From NCBI GenBank assembly GCA_903870275.1, contig CAIQCK010000045.1, positions 1 to 64,000 on the forward strand: 64,000 bases of DNA, in the 5' to 3' direction. The notes beneath the pieces were generated by a model. The model worked only from the letters and a program-made list of their open reading frames with translations. It was not told the origin of the DNA and ran no database searches. Position numbers and translations under genes: made by a program. Shown piece after piece: positions 9,911 through 18,955 of the stretch (its first letter is position 1; each line of letters begins with the position of its first letter). This DNA comes from an uncultured bacterium (GTDB lineage Bacteria > Verrucomicrobiota > Verrucomicrobiia > CAIQCK01).

Positions 9911-10984
9911 TCAGCCTTCCACTTTCGGCGGGTTCATCCAGATCAACTGCTTCTCAAAGTTGTTGGCCAGTTTGTAGGATTTGATGTGTTTCGCCACCGG
10001 CTCGCCCACGATCTCGATCTTGTCCAGGTCGGCCTCGCCCATGCGGGCCTGGGCGCAAAAGTTCAAGTAGCCGATCTTGGCAAAATCGATCCCCATCAGT
10101 TCCACGCCCGTGCGATCGGCCGCCAGCCAGTCGGGACTGACCACGCACACCTTGTGGTCCACCGCCGCGCCGAACACGGGACCGTTGCCCTCCATGCCCT
10201 CGTGGCCGTCAATGACCGACAGATGCGGATGCAGCCGCGACGCGAGCGCGAAGAGGTTGTAGTTGATCGCGCGGAAACCGTTGCCGTGGGCGATGGGCTT
10301 GTCGCACTTCGCGCCGGGCCTGCTCCTCTTGCCCCAGCGAAAGCCGGCGTCCTTGATCGGCGCGCCGAAGACGATGTTCTTCAGTGACAGAGTCGCCACG
10401 ATGCGGTCGTGCGTTTTCAGCTTCGCGGCGGAAATGATGAAGTTGTTCCGGTCCAGCAACAGCTTCGACATGCGCACCGGGTGCGGCCGGAAATCCTTCT
10501 CGTCGAAGACGTGCACGATCTGAATCTCGCCTTCGTCGAGGTCGAGCATCTTCACGCCGTATTTGCCGGCCACCTGCGTGTAGCCGTAGTTGCTGAACCC
10601 CTCCATGGCCGGGCCGTTCGCCGCGGACTCGGCGATGACGGTGTTCTGCAGTTTGCCGATGGACTTGAGGAACTCCAGGGTGCCCTCCAGGCAATTCGCG
10701 TGCGGCGCGCAGAGTGGCACGTCCACGACCACGTTGTTGGGCTTCAGGATCACCCGCCGGTCGCCGATGGCGCGCGCGATCTCGTTCTCGAAAACCTTCA
10801 GCCCGCGAAACACGTTGTTCGCGCGATCATCGCCCGCCATCAACGCGACGCGGCTGGTGGTCTTCGGCGCAACCTCGGCCGCGCCGGCCAGCGCGGCGAA
10901 ACGCGAACCGGCCACCACAGCCAATCCGCCGAGCAACGACGTTCTCAAAAAATCCCGCCTCGTGTGCTTCAATACCGTTTTCAT
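9911..10984 (-). CDS. Tat-exported DUF362-domain protein
   Basis: A 357-aa protein from the Met at 10984, chosen because it places the twin-arginine signal HTRRDFLRTSLLGG 8 residues from the start; the upstream Met at 11056 would bury it. The mature part matches the DUF362 family: VILKPNNVV, a TVIAESA strand, NFIISAAKLKTHDRIVATLSLKN and a C-terminal DGHEGMEGNGP and DWLAADRTGVELMG. Members are widespread, often next to ferredoxin domains, but no ferredoxin Cys motif is present here. Function is unknown. It is the last gene of a minus-strand group, 117 bases after the acetyltransferase. Confidence 0.8.
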   Translation of the reverse strand: MKTVLKHTRRDFLRTSLLGGLAVVAGSRFAALAGAAEVAPKTTSRVALMAGDDRANNVFRGLKVFENEIARAIGDRRVILKPNNVVVDVPLCAPHANCLEGTLEFLKSIGKLQNTVIAESAANGPAMEGFSNYGYTQVAGKYGVKMLDLDEGEIQIVHVFDEKDFRPHPVRMSKLLLDRNNFIISAAKLKTHDRIVATLSLKNIVFGAPIKDAGFRWGKRSRPGAKCDKPIAHGNGFRAINYNLFALASRLHPHLSVIDGHEGMEGNGPVFGAAVDHKVCVVSPDWLAADRTGVELMGIDFAKIGYLNFCAQARMGEADLDKIEIVGEPVAKHIKSYKLANNFEKQLIWMNPPKVEG

Positions 10985-11101
10985 GGCACTGTCCTTTCTG
11001 ATTCCACCAACGGCCAACTCCCGCTTGCCTGCCGGTCGTCCGCTCCAATCTGCCACTTCGCTTCGGCGTTGTCACGGTCCACGCCGCGCCGTGATCGCGG
11101 C

Positions 11102-11623
11102 TCAGACGTGAAGCTTCGCCATCATCAATACATCCTCGTAAACGCCGTCGAGTTTGCGGCCCTTGCGTTTGACACCTTCACGAACAAAGCCAACCGATTG
11201 GTAGAGCCGGATGGCGCGTTTGTTCGAGACATAGACGGTCAGTTCGACGCGTTCGATGCCAACTTCGCGGGCGCGCTTCAGGGCCGCGAGGATCAAGCGC
11301 CGCCCAAGGCCCTGTCCGCGAAATTCCTTCAGGATGCCCATGCCCAGAACGCCGGCGTGCCGATACACGGGCCGATCCATCCGGCAGATGTCGCACCAAC
11401 CGACGACGCGACCGTCGTTCACGGCGACGAACTGCGGATTGCCAGAGCGGATGCAACCCAGGACAAACTTGCGGATCACGGGCAGCGGTCGCGCATCCAA
11501 AAAGGCGAGATAACGCCGCTCGCGCGACACCGCGTCGAGACACTTGCGAAAGCCGGCAATGTGTTTTGTGGCGATGGGGACGACGGTGATTGACGGATCA
11601 ATCTTTTTTGAGATGCGCTTCAT
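11102..11623 (-). CDS. GNAT-family N-acetyltransferase
   Basis: A 173-aa single-domain GNAT protein. The acetyl-CoA loop (motif A) reads GMGILKEFRGQGLGRRLI, with the Q/RxxGxG/A signature, and motif B ends in NKRAIRLYQSVGFVREG. Such enzymes transfer an acetyl group to an amine of a small molecule, antibiotic, peptide or protein. Within the family the closest style is that of RimI/PhnO/YncA-like proteins. It starts 10 bases after the NodB-like gene and is almost certainly translated from the same message. The acceptor is not predictable. Confidence 0.88.
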   Translation of the reverse strand: MKRISKKIDPSITVVPIATKHIAGFRKCLDAVSRERRYLAFLDARPLPVIRKFVLGCIRSGNPQFVAVNDGRVVGWCDICRMDRPVYRHAGVLGMGILKEFRGQGLGRRLILAALKRAREVGIERVELTVYVSNKRAIRLYQSVGFVREGVKRKGRKLDGVYEDVLMMAKLHV

Positions 11624-11633
11624 CCTGTTTTTT

Positions 11634-12908
11634 TCAACCGTTTCGCCAGACCGTCACAGTCGTCGCGCCGGTCGGGAGGTCGAAAGCGACAAACGTCCGG
11701 CCGCCTTCGACGAGGAACGTGCCGGCGTGAAAATCGCGCCTCGACCGGGCGGGCCGCGATTCGCCGCCGCCCACCTTCACGCGCTTGGCGGCGACGTCGA
11801 GCGAGAGCGTGAAGTTGTGCGTCGGGAATTTCGTTTCGATGCGCAGCCGCTCGGTGTCCGGCGTCGCGCCGGCCTCGACGTGGATGTCGCTCAACGTCCG
11901 CGCCATCCAATAGTGGCCGATCTCGCTGGTTTTCATCCAGAGCGTTTTGGAGCGGTCGGGGTCGTAAGCGTCGAGGCGGCGTTTGACTTCCTTGAGCACC
12001 TTGAAGCCGGGCCCGTTGTTGACGTAGAAGCACGGCCAGTGGCCAATGAGCATGCAGGGCAACTCTTTCTCCAACACCGCCGGCAGCCGGCCGCCGCGCA
12101 GGTCCTCGGTGATGAACAGGTCGGGGTTGGATGTGTCGAAGCCGGTCGCGCCGAACCAGTCGTTGGTGCAGGGAATGATGCTCGCGACGGCGCGGCCGTT
12201 CGCCTTGTCCACGTGCCACAGCGGCACTGTGGGTGGCTCGGTGGCGCTCGACCGCAGAAAAAAGAACGGTTGCGGGTTGCGGTTCACGCGTAGCGCGGCG
12301 TCGAGCACGGCGCGGGCGTAGGCCGATTCCTTCTTGATGCCAAACGAGCCGGGACTGGTCACGCCTTCGCAGGTGATGCCGGCGTTCCGAAGCAACTGCA
12401 TCGCCGCCGCGATGTAATCGGTCAGCAGCTCCTCGGGTGGATCGGTCCACTCGTATTGCTCCCACGCCTCGGTGAGCTGCCACGTTTTCAAATCCACGAC
12501 GCGCGTGTGCGTCAGCATCTCCGGCGTGAGGTCGAAGTTCCGCCAGAGGATGTCCTTCGTCACGCGCAGCCAGTCGCGCAGTTCGCTTTTTGGAAATCCC
12601 TCGAAGCCGCGGTCAATCCGCCCGACGCCCGCTGGAAACGGGATCATGCTGAACTTGCCGCGAATGCCCTGCTCGCCGCACCACTCGCCCCACTTCTCCA
12701 CGAACGCGGCTGGGATCGTGTTCGGCATCTGGCCGAGCTTGTCGTAGTGCTTTTCCCAGCCCGTCGGCGGCTTGTCCGGCTCGTGCCGCAGCCGCCACTC
12801 GTGCCGCTGCTGGATCCAATAACGGGCTTTGTTGATGACGGGGCAGGAGTCGTCAATGATGAGCGACAACGGCGTGCGCAACAGTGGATTGCAAACAGCG
12901 GCGTTCAC
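11634..12908 (-). CDS. NodB-like (polysaccharide-deacetylase-fold) protein
   Basis: A 424-aa protein without a signal peptide. The N-terminal strand PLSLIIDDSCPVIN resembles the metal/catalytic Asp-Asp strand of NodB-type deacetylases, and GKFSMIPFPAGVG and GVTSPGSFG could be later barrel strands. The C-terminal ~90 residues (ERLRIETKFPTHNFTLSLDV onward) look like a beta-sandwich. I do not see the full set of His-xxx-His zinc ligands, so enzymatic activity is uncertain. It lies 35 bases downstream of the DUF6807 gene and 10 bases upstream of the acetyltransferase, pointing to a shared, probably carbohydrate-related, role. Confidence 0.5.
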   Translation of the reverse strand: MNAAVCNPLLRTPLSLIIDDSCPVINKARYWIQQRHEWRLRHEPDKPPTGWEKHYDKLGQMPNTIPAAFVEKWGEWCGEQGIRGKFSMIPFPAGVGRIDRGFEGFPKSELRDWLRVTKDILWRNFDLTPEMLTHTRVVDLKTWQLTEAWEQYEWTDPPEELLTDYIAAAMQLLRNAGITCEGVTSPGSFGIKKESAYARAVLDAALRVNRNPQPFFFLRSSATEPPTVPLWHVDKANGRAVASIIPCTNDWFGATGFDTSNPDLFITEDLRGGRLPAVLEKELPCMLIGHWPCFYVNNGPGFKVLKEVKRRLDAYDPDRSKTLWMKTSEIGHYWMARTLSDIHVEAGATPDTERLRIETKFPTHNFTLSLDVAAKRVKVGGGESRPARSRRDFHAGTFLVEGGRTFVAFDLPTGATTVTVWRNG

Positions 12909-12943
12909 GTTTTCATCTCTTTACTCGTTTGGCGCTGCCAAGG

Positions 12944-14185
12944 CTACGAAGAAATGATTTTGACGGGTGTCACGTAGCTCTGATAGCGCGTGTCCATTTG
13001 CGCGTCCTTGTTGTCTCCATCATGGATGCACACCCGGAATTTCAGATGGAAACGATCCGAGGGAAGCTTGTCGGGCGCATGATGCACCAGGGTCATTTGA
13101 GACTGCACGGCGACTTCTCCCCACAAGCCCGGATACTCTGGATTCTTCGGATGATCGAAGATGCAGATTCCATTAACGCCCTCGCCCACCTTCCCGGAGC
13201 AGTCCACCCACCGGGCGTGTTGGAGATGAACCTCCTTGCGCCCGATCAAACCCTCGGAGTTCTCCACGTGGCCTTCCTTGGGAATGTTCATGGACGGCGC
13301 CAGCCGTGCCACCAGCATGAACGGTTTCTTCCCCACATCCAGCGGAGGTGTGGTTTCAAACGACATGTCCAGAAACCGCGCGCCGTTGTCCGCATACCAG
13401 AGCCGCGATGTCCTCTTCTCATCCAGGATTTTGTCCCCGTTGCCTTTGACGTAGACAACCTCCTCCACAATCTCCGCATAAACAGGCCCCTCCGTCAGAC
13501 GGACAAAACGCTGATGCAGCATCTTGCCGCAGGGTCCATAAGGCGGCTCATCCCAGTCCGACCAGATGTTGGCGGACCCGCCTTCGCCATGGCCTCCATA
13601 CGCCAGATAAAGCCCGGTATGATGCGGATGATCGGCCCCGCCGGCTCCCCGGACCACAGACCCTGCCGATCCATTCACCGGCCAGAAATAGGGCTTCCAG
13701 ACTCCCAAAAAGTTGTATCGGGCAAACAGCGCGTCATCCACGTTGATCATCAAGTGCGCGGGTTTTTGCTCGATGCGATAGCGTTTGGATGGCGCGGCAG
13801 TCTCGCCGCCGCAACGAATCCGATACCGCGCCGATGTCCCTTTCTGCATACGACCGGTCAGCCACGAGAGCTGGCCGCACTCCGGTTCAAACTGGCACGG
13901 GACATCCGCAATGGTTTCACCGCGCTCATTCACGAGAGAGAGCGCCAGCGTGGATGCGCCCTCTTGCCAATGGTCGAACCACTGCTTGGGATTCACCGGA
14001 AAGGAAACCATCTCATTCAACCGGTCCACCGGCCCTGCGTCGAGACGAACGACAACACTGTTTTTGGTCTTCGACCCTTCAGCCGCCTGTGTCTGCGCGG
14101 GCACCAGCGCGGCGGCACCGGCCACGGCGATGAAATCGCGGCGGGAAAGTTGATGAGGATGTGGGGTTTGTTTGTTCGTGGTCAT
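12944..14185 (-). CDS. Tat-exported DUF6807 (PmoA-like) protein
   Basis: A 413-aa protein with a twin-arginine signal (HQLSRRDFIAVAGAAALVPAQ). The body has the hallmark of DUF6807 proteins, often mis-annotated as methane oxygenase PmoA: GADHPHHTGLYLAYGG, then FVRLTEGPVYAEIVEEVVYV, LWYADNGARFLDMSFET and GICIFDHPKNPEYPG. These are beta-sandwich, probably carbohydrate-active or carbohydrate-binding, periplasmic proteins common in Planctomycetota and Verrucomicrobiota; there is no reason to link it to methane. It is the first gene of a four-gene minus-strand unit, preceded by a long repeat-rich non-coding stretch that must hold the promoter. Confidence 0.8.
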   Translation of the reverse strand: MTTNKQTPHPHQLSRRDFIAVAGAAALVPAQTQAAEGSKTKNSVVVRLDAGPVDRLNEMVSFPVNPKQWFDHWQEGASTLALSLVNERGETIADVPCQFEPECGQLSWLTGRMQKGTSARYRIRCGGETAAPSKRYRIEQKPAHLMINVDDALFARYNFLGVWKPYFWPVNGSAGSVVRGAGGADHPHHTGLYLAYGGHGEGGSANIWSDWDEPPYGPCGKMLHQRFVRLTEGPVYAEIVEEVVYVKGNGDKILDEKRTSRLWYADNGARFLDMSFETTPPLDVGKKPFMLVARLAPSMNIPKEGHVENSEGLIGRKEVHLQHARWVDCSGKVGEGVNGICIFDHPKNPEYPGLWGEVAVQSQMTLVHHAPDKLPSDRFHLKFRVCIHDGDNKDAQMDTRYQSYVTPVKIISS

Positions 14186-14804
14186 GGTCGTTCTTCAGTT
14201 GATGTTCTCTCAGGAGCAGCCAACGCCGCGAGGATACGTCGTTGCCCCGGCCCATCAAGGCAAAATCCTTTCGCCTGAACCGTATCCATGCAGTCGCCGC
14301 GGCCCCTCACCCGAACCGTTTCCGCAACGTGCCTCTCTCGCGTCTCTGGCGGACTTGGCTCCGTGGCCACAGACCCTCGCCCCGAACGCTCTTTCCAAGG
14401 CTTCATTTGGGTTCGTTTTGCTCCGGCCACCGTCAACCGCCGCCACAAAGTTCTCAAATAACCCGCGGGATTGCAGTCGGTTGCAGCAGACCCGCGTTTT
14501 TCTCTATTTGGGTTCGTTTCGCAAAAACATGTTTTTTCATGGAGGTTGGACGAAATCAAAAAGTTCGTATTCCTGCGGAAAAAAGATGTTTTTCGGTTTT
14601 GGACGCGGCCACCATTTGGCTTAGTTTTGCACGTTCGTTCCTGCCGGCAGAACCGTTTCCGGCAACGAGACTTGGATACAGCATGGGGACTCAAAACCAC
14701 ATGGACGGGCTGCAAAAAGCGCTGAAAGTCTGCAAAAAGGCGGATTCGTGCGTCGAAAACAGCCTTTCGCCTTTCATTTAACCTCCCGATGCGGTCGGGC
14801 AACG

Positions 14805-14937
14805 AGGTGGATCGCGACCTCCGGGCGCGATAGTCGTTGAGAAGCGAAAGCACGGTGCTTGAGCCGGGCGTCTCGCTTTTCAAGCGCGCCTTTTTCTCTT
14901 GCCTGCGGCCATCGCGCCCGGAGGTCGCGATCCACCT
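14805..14937. repeat. MITE-like element with perfect 27-bp inverted ends
   Basis: AGGTGGATCGCGACCTCC... at 14805-14831 is exactly the reverse complement of 14911-14937, with a 79-base centre. Neither arm extends further outward or inward. A transcript would fold into a very stable hairpin. Nothing inside codes for protein, so this is best described as a non-autonomous palindromic element or dispersed intergenic repeat. Confidence 0.65.
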
Positions 14938-15049
14938 GGCCGCTCCAGCTATCGTGCAATTGCAATCCCCAACGGCTTTCATGCGGCCGGATTCACCCGG
15001 ATCGGGTCGGATTGGGTCGGAACGAACCGGATGGAACCGGCGAGCGGGT

Positions 15050-15190
15050 GTAGCGCAGGTTACCAACCTGCTGTATCGCCGGCTTCCAGCCGGCTGTGGC
15101 CGCACACCAAAAACCGGGTTTCGTTGGCAGCAAACCCGCGGATTGGAAATGCGCGACACCGCAGGTTGGAAACCCGCGCTGCGGCATGGG
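15050..15190. repeat. REP-like palindrome cluster
   Basis: Two perfect 7-bp-stem hairpins follow each other: GCAGGTT/AACCTGC with loop ACC at 15055-15071, and GCCGGCT/AGCCGGC with loop TCC at 15078-15094. A diverged CGCAGGTTGGAAACCCGCGCTGCGG copy is near 15160-15184. On the minus strand the interval reads in one frame as SAGFQPAV...QPAGSRRY, a text I know as a frequent spurious translation of dispersed verrucomicrobial repeats. Confidence 0.6.
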
Positions 15191-15448
15191 CGCCCCGTTG
15201 CGCCTTTTCTCACGACCGCCTCCCGGTATTCCATCTGCCCTCTGTCTTTCACGTTTCACGTTCCGCCAGTCATTGTCGGGCGCAGAGTAGCAGAAATTCT
15301 CTATTATGTCAAGGTAAATTCTCTTATTTTTCACGGCCCGCCGCGTGACCATCCAACGGGCGGCGCTGGAGAGGGGACGAGCGCGGTGGCGGCGGTTGTG
15401 GGGGAAACTTCTATCGCCCCAACCCAACTGCCGTGCAGTGGTTTCCTC

Positions 15449-17650
15449 CTACACGCTGGTCGCAGCCGGCTCGGGCGGTGGTTTGGCGGCGAGGTCCTCG
15501 CAGCGTTTCAGCAGGACGGTGGCGACGCCGTCGGCGGGCCAGCGTTTCAGCAGGTCGCGGTAGGCGGCGGCGGCGGGCGCGTAGTCACCACGCTGGTAGT
15601 GGGCGAAGGCCTCCCCGGTGAGGCGTTTCAACTCTGCCTGCTCCGGCGTTTCGGCTTCGGCTTCGCAAAGAAGTTCATAGACGGTGACGACGATGGTCTT
15701 GCCCTTGACGCTGGCGCGATCCACGGGGCGCGCGCTGATGGCCGCGCCGGCGGCGGCGCGGGTGGTTTCGCTGATGAGGATGCGCGTGCCGTAAAGTTTG
15801 TTCAGTTGCTCCAATCGGCTGGCGAGGTTCACGGTGTCGCCGATGACGGTGTAGTTCATGCGGAGCTCGCTGCCGATGTTGCCGACAACGACCGGGCCGG
15901 TGTGGAGGCCGATGCGGGTGCGGAAGACAGGTTTGCCGGCGGCGTTCCATTCCTCGTTGAGGCGGTCGAGCAGGCGCTGGTTGGCAAGCGCGGCGCGGCA
16001 GGCGTCGGCGGCGTGGGCGGGATTTGGACGCGGGGCGTTCCAGAACGCCATGACGGCGTCGCCGATGAATTTGTCCACCGTGCCGCCGTGCCGTGCCACG
16101 CCGTCGCTCATGGCCTGCAGGTAGGCGCCAAGATACTCGACGATTTCCTCGGAGCGGAGTCGTTCCGCGATCGGCGTGAAACCGACGATGTCGGAAAAAT
16201 AAATGGTGGCACTGATGCGCTCGCCGCCGAGCATCGCTTCTTGCCCGCTGCGGACGAGGTCGCCGACGAGGTCGGCGGGGACGTATTTGCGGAACGAGCG
16301 GAGGTTGGTCTTCATCAGGGCCATCGCGTGGCCCAGCTCGCGGATTTCGCGGATGCGCGAATGCGGCGGAGCGGACGGCGCGAATTCGAGGCGGCCCACG
16401 GCGTGCGCTTCGCGTTGCAACTCCACGAGCGGGCGGGAAGCGCGGCGCGCGAGCCAGAAGATGCCGGGAACCGACGCGGCCAGCACGGCGGCGAAGATGA
16501 CGATGAACCACGCGACGTTTTGGTTCACGCGTCCCATCACTTCGTTTTTGGGGAGCACCATGCCGATGAGCGTTCGCTCCTTGAGACCCGCAATAAAATA
16601 TCCTCCCATGTAGTTCGTCCCGCGGTCGGTGAACTCGAATGTCTTGGTGCGCGCCGACACCGATTCCTCCGAGACTCGCGACAACCGCAGCGGATCGGTG
16701 GAGTGAACCGCGCGGCTGGCGAGAGTTGAAAACCGTCCCGGAATCTGTTGCAGCATCGCCTTCGCAGCCTCGTCGCGGATTTCACTGACGTCGTGCAGCA
16801 ACATGCCTTTCGCGTCAACCACCATTTTTCGGTCGGGATGTGCGATCACCCGGCGCGTGCCGTCGTTTTTCTCCTCGACAATGAACGGGTAGCCCGGCAC
16901 TTCGGGGTTGATGGCGTAGAGATAATCGCAAAGCGAGAGCGTGTCGAGGTCCACACCCCAGACGCCTTGCAACCGGCCCGCGTCGTCATACACCGGCGTC
17001 GCGCAGGTCACGCCGATGATTGGGCGGTCGCCGGGGCGGTCTTGCCAGAATTCGTAAGTCTGCGTCCAGCCTTGAGGTTGCCCCTGCTGCGGCTTTTTCT
17101 TCGCCTCTTCCAGCGCGTCCTTGGCGGCTTGATAGAAGGGACGCTTCCGCGGGTCGTATTTGTCCCAGGGAAACTCCTGGTCGAACTGCCAGCCGGATTC
17201 GTTCCAACGAGAAACCCGGCGGTGCCACTGGCCATCCGGGTCCAGTGTGCGCTCCAGCAGGCTGACGGTTTTGTTGGTCTCGCGCAGCAGGGCAAAGAAT
17301 TCGCCCGTGGCCTCCACGGCGTAGTAAACGCTGTCCAACTCCTCATGCACCTCGAACGACGGCGTCAGCGAGGCGGCGAGGCGTTGGAAGTCGCCGACGC
17401 GCGGCGGGTGGCCAGCCATGACTTTCAGATTCAGCGTGTTCTGGTCCTGCGCGATGTCTACCAGTTGTTTCACCTGCCCGCTCACGCGGCCCACGGTTTG
17501 CTGGACGATCGTTTCGGTCAGTTCGCTTGCGGAGAGCCGTCCCAGATAGAAAGTCGCGACGCCCACGGTCGTCATGGCAACCACCAGCGGCGTCAGGATC
17601 GCCAGTGCCAGCAGAAACCGGAAGTTGTGGGTGCGTCCGTTGCCTTTCAT
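15449..17650 (-). CDS. Cache-HAMP class III adenylate/guanylate cyclase
   Basis: A 733-aa membrane cyclase. Residues ~15-37 form the first membrane helix, ~40-380 an extracytoplasmic Cache-type sensor (GVWGVDLDTLSLCDYL), ~385-405 the second helix followed by a HAMP-like segment (RRASRPLVELQREAHAVG). The catalytic domain at ~485-660 has both metal-binding Asp motifs (IYFSDIVGFT and DKFIGDAVMAFWN), and the RIGLHTGPVVVGNIG and NYTVIGDTVNLASRLE signatures. The last ~45 residues (RGDYAPAAAAYRDLLKRWP) look like one TPR-type helix pair, as in CHASE2/Cache cyclases. It should convert ATP or GTP to a cyclic nucleotide in response to an external ligand. No cyclic-nucleotide receptor gene is adjacent. 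Confidence 0.9.
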   Translation of the reverse strand: MKGNGRTHNFRFLLALAILTPLVVAMTTVGVATFYLGRLSASELTETIVQQTVGRVSGQVKQLVDIAQDQNTLNLKVMAGHPPRVGDFQRLAASLTPSFEVHEELDSVYYAVEATGEFFALLRETNKTVSLLERTLDPDGQWHRRVSRWNESGWQFDQEFPWDKYDPRKRPFYQAAKDALEEAKKKPQQGQPQGWTQTYEFWQDRPGDRPIIGVTCATPVYDDAGRLQGVWGVDLDTLSLCDYLYAINPEVPGYPFIVEEKNDGTRRVIAHPDRKMVVDAKGMLLHDVSEIRDEAAKAMLQQIPGRFSTLASRAVHSTDPLRLSRVSEESVSARTKTFEFTDRGTNYMGGYFIAGLKERTLIGMVLPKNEVMGRVNQNVAWFIVIFAAVLAASVPGIFWLARRASRPLVELQREAHAVGRLEFAPSAPPHSRIREIRELGHAMALMKTNLRSFRKYVPADLVGDLVRSGQEAMLGGERISATIYFSDIVGFTPIAERLRSEEIVEYLGAYLQAMSDGVARHGGTVDKFIGDAVMAFWNAPRPNPAHAADACRAALANQRLLDRLNEEWNAAGKPVFRTRIGLHTGPVVVGNIGSELRMNYTVIGDTVNLASRLEQLNKLYGTRILISETTRAAAGAAISARPVDRASVKGKTIVVTVYELLCEAEAETPEQAELKRLTGEAFAHYQRGDYAPAAAAYRDLLKRWPADGVATVLLKRCEDLAAKPPPEPAATSV

Positions 17651-17945
17651 GTCGTCATCCGTCCGGCCGTCGCGCGCTCATTCCTTACGCCGGTTGCGCC
17701 TCGCAATGCAACGGTTTTCCAAGACGGGGGGTCCCCGTTGTCCAAAGAAACGAGGCGGGTCTTGTTGAATTAACTCCCGCCGCGCACCGACCAGTGGCGG
17801 CTTTTGCGCCCGCCGGTTATCTGGCGACTCCGCGCCAGGCACGGGGCGTGGAAGCCGGTCAACGTGATGACGCCGCCTGACGGCCGGGACATGATGCCGC
17901 AGGCGGGGCAATGCTCTCTTGACATGTCGCGAAAACTTGACAAGC

Positions 17946-18938
17946 ATGGCTCAAACGAAAGGCATGAGACCCAAAACTGGTGCCAGGACGTTGCTCTGTC
18001 TGACGTTTCTGGCTGTCGCAGCCGCCCTCCCGGCCGGGGCGCAATTCGTTTACACTACGCTGAATGATCCGTTGGGGGTGGGAGGCACATCGGTCAACGG
18101 CGTTTCCGGCACCAACATTGTCGGGTTCTATTGGGACAACTCCAACGTGGCCAACGGCTTTCTCTACGACGGCAGCACTTTTACGACGCTGAATGATCCG
18201 TTGGGGGTGCACACATTCGCCTACGGCATTTCCGGCGCCAACATTGTCGGGCATTACTCGGTCAGCAGCGGCTTGGCCAACGGCTTTCTCTACAACGGCA
18301 GCACCTTTGCCACGCTGAATGATCCGTTGGGGGTCAACGGCACTTACGCCTACGGCATTTCCGGCACCAACATTGTCGGGTTTTATTTGGACAGCAGCGG
18401 CTTGGCCAACGGCTTTCTCTACAATGGCAGCACCTTTGCCACGCTGAATGATCCGTTGGGGGTGGGTGGTACTTACGCCTACGGCGTTTCCGGTGCCAAC
18501 ATAGTTGGGTATTACGTGGACAGCAACACCAACAATCACGGCTTTTTCTACAACGGTAGCATCTACACCACGCTGGATGATCCGTTGGGGGTGAAGGGCA
18601 CTTTCGCCCAGGGCATTTCCGGCACCAACATTGTCGGATATTATTTGGACAACAACAGTGCCGCGCACGGCTTTCTCTACAACGGCAGCACCTACACCAC
18701 GTTGGATCATCCGTTGCAGGTGGGTGGCACTTACGCCAGCGGTGTTTCCGGCGTCAATATTGTCGGAACTTACTATGATGGCATCGGTAATCCGAATGGG
18801 TTCACAACCCTTCTTGTGCCCGAACCTTCGACGACGATTCTGGTGGGACTGGGAAGTCTGGCCTTGCTCTGCTCCCGCCGTGGCGTCAAGTATCGGCAGT
18901 GTCTCCTTTCCCGCCTGACCCGGCGCAGCCGGGACTAG
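17946..18938 (+). CDS. PEP-CTERM protein with six HAF-like repeats
   Basis: About 330 aa. Starts at 17946 and 17964 both give a good signal peptide (GARTLLCLTFLAVAAALPAGA); the TTG used by the track at 17919 is less likely. The mature protein is six ~43-aa repeats of the form TLNDPLGVGGTYAYGVSGTNIVGYY...NGFLYNGSTF, which resemble HAF-type extracellular propeller repeats. It ends with a PEP-CTERM sorting signal: VPEPSTTI, a hydrophobic stretch (LVGLGSLALLC) and a basic tail (SRRGVKYR). Proteins of this kind are processed by an exosortase and released or anchored at the envelope, often with exopolysaccharide. No exosortase gene is in the window. Confidence 0.87.
   Translation: MAQTKGMRPKTGARTLLCLTFLAVAAALPAGAQFVYTTLNDPLGVGGTSVNGVSGTNIVGFYWDNSNVANGFLYDGSTFTTLNDPLGVHTFAYGISGANIVGHYSVSSGLANGFLYNGSTFATLNDPLGVNGTYAYGISGTNIVGFYLDSSGLANGFLYNGSTFATLNDPLGVGGTYAYGVSGANIVGYYVDSNTNNHGFFYNGSIYTTLDDPLGVKGTFAQGISGTNIVGYYLDNNSAAHGFLYNGSTYTTLDHPLQVGGTYASGVSGVNIVGTYYDGIGNPNGFTTLLVPEPSTTILVGLGSLALLCSRRGVKYRQCLLSRLTRRSRD
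18062..18790 (+). repeat. Tandem 126-129 bp coding repeats
   Basis: The core GATCCGTTGGGGGTG recurs at about 18066, 18195, 18321, 18450 and 18579, with a diverged copy at 18705. Spacings are 126 or 129 bases, always whole codons, and the first copies are nearly identical at the DNA level, indicating recent tandem duplication inside the PEP-CTERM gene. Confidence 0.9.
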
Positions 18939-18955
18939 GATTGAAACTGAAAGTT

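Larger units (their letters stand above)
14186..15448. other. Long non-coding interval rich in inverted repeats
   Basis: About 1.26 kb without a credible gene. Track ORFs here have no start context, no homology-like text and opposite-strand twins. The interval contains TTTGGGTTCGTTT twice (about 14406 and 14508), a perfect 27-bp inverted repeat, a cluster of REP-like palindromes and a short run of GGGTCGGA/AACCGGA repeats near 15000. It separates two minus-strand genes. Confidence 0.6.

Noticed and set aside
12944-14185. Methane monooxygenase subunit annotation for the DUF6807 protein
   Set aside because: The PmoA name is a propagated mis-annotation; the protein is Tat-exported and soluble-looking with no membrane helices of a true PmoA.
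14182-15252. 356-codon minus-strand ORF in the repeat-rich interval
   Set aside because: Its translation is dominated by the repeats themselves (SAGFQPAV..., PVRSDPIRPDP), a known kind of spurious protein.
14837-16729. 630-codon plus-strand ORF
   Set aside because: It runs from non-coding repeats into the antisense of the nucleotidyl cyclase; no domain text, and the cyclase motifs are on the minus strand.
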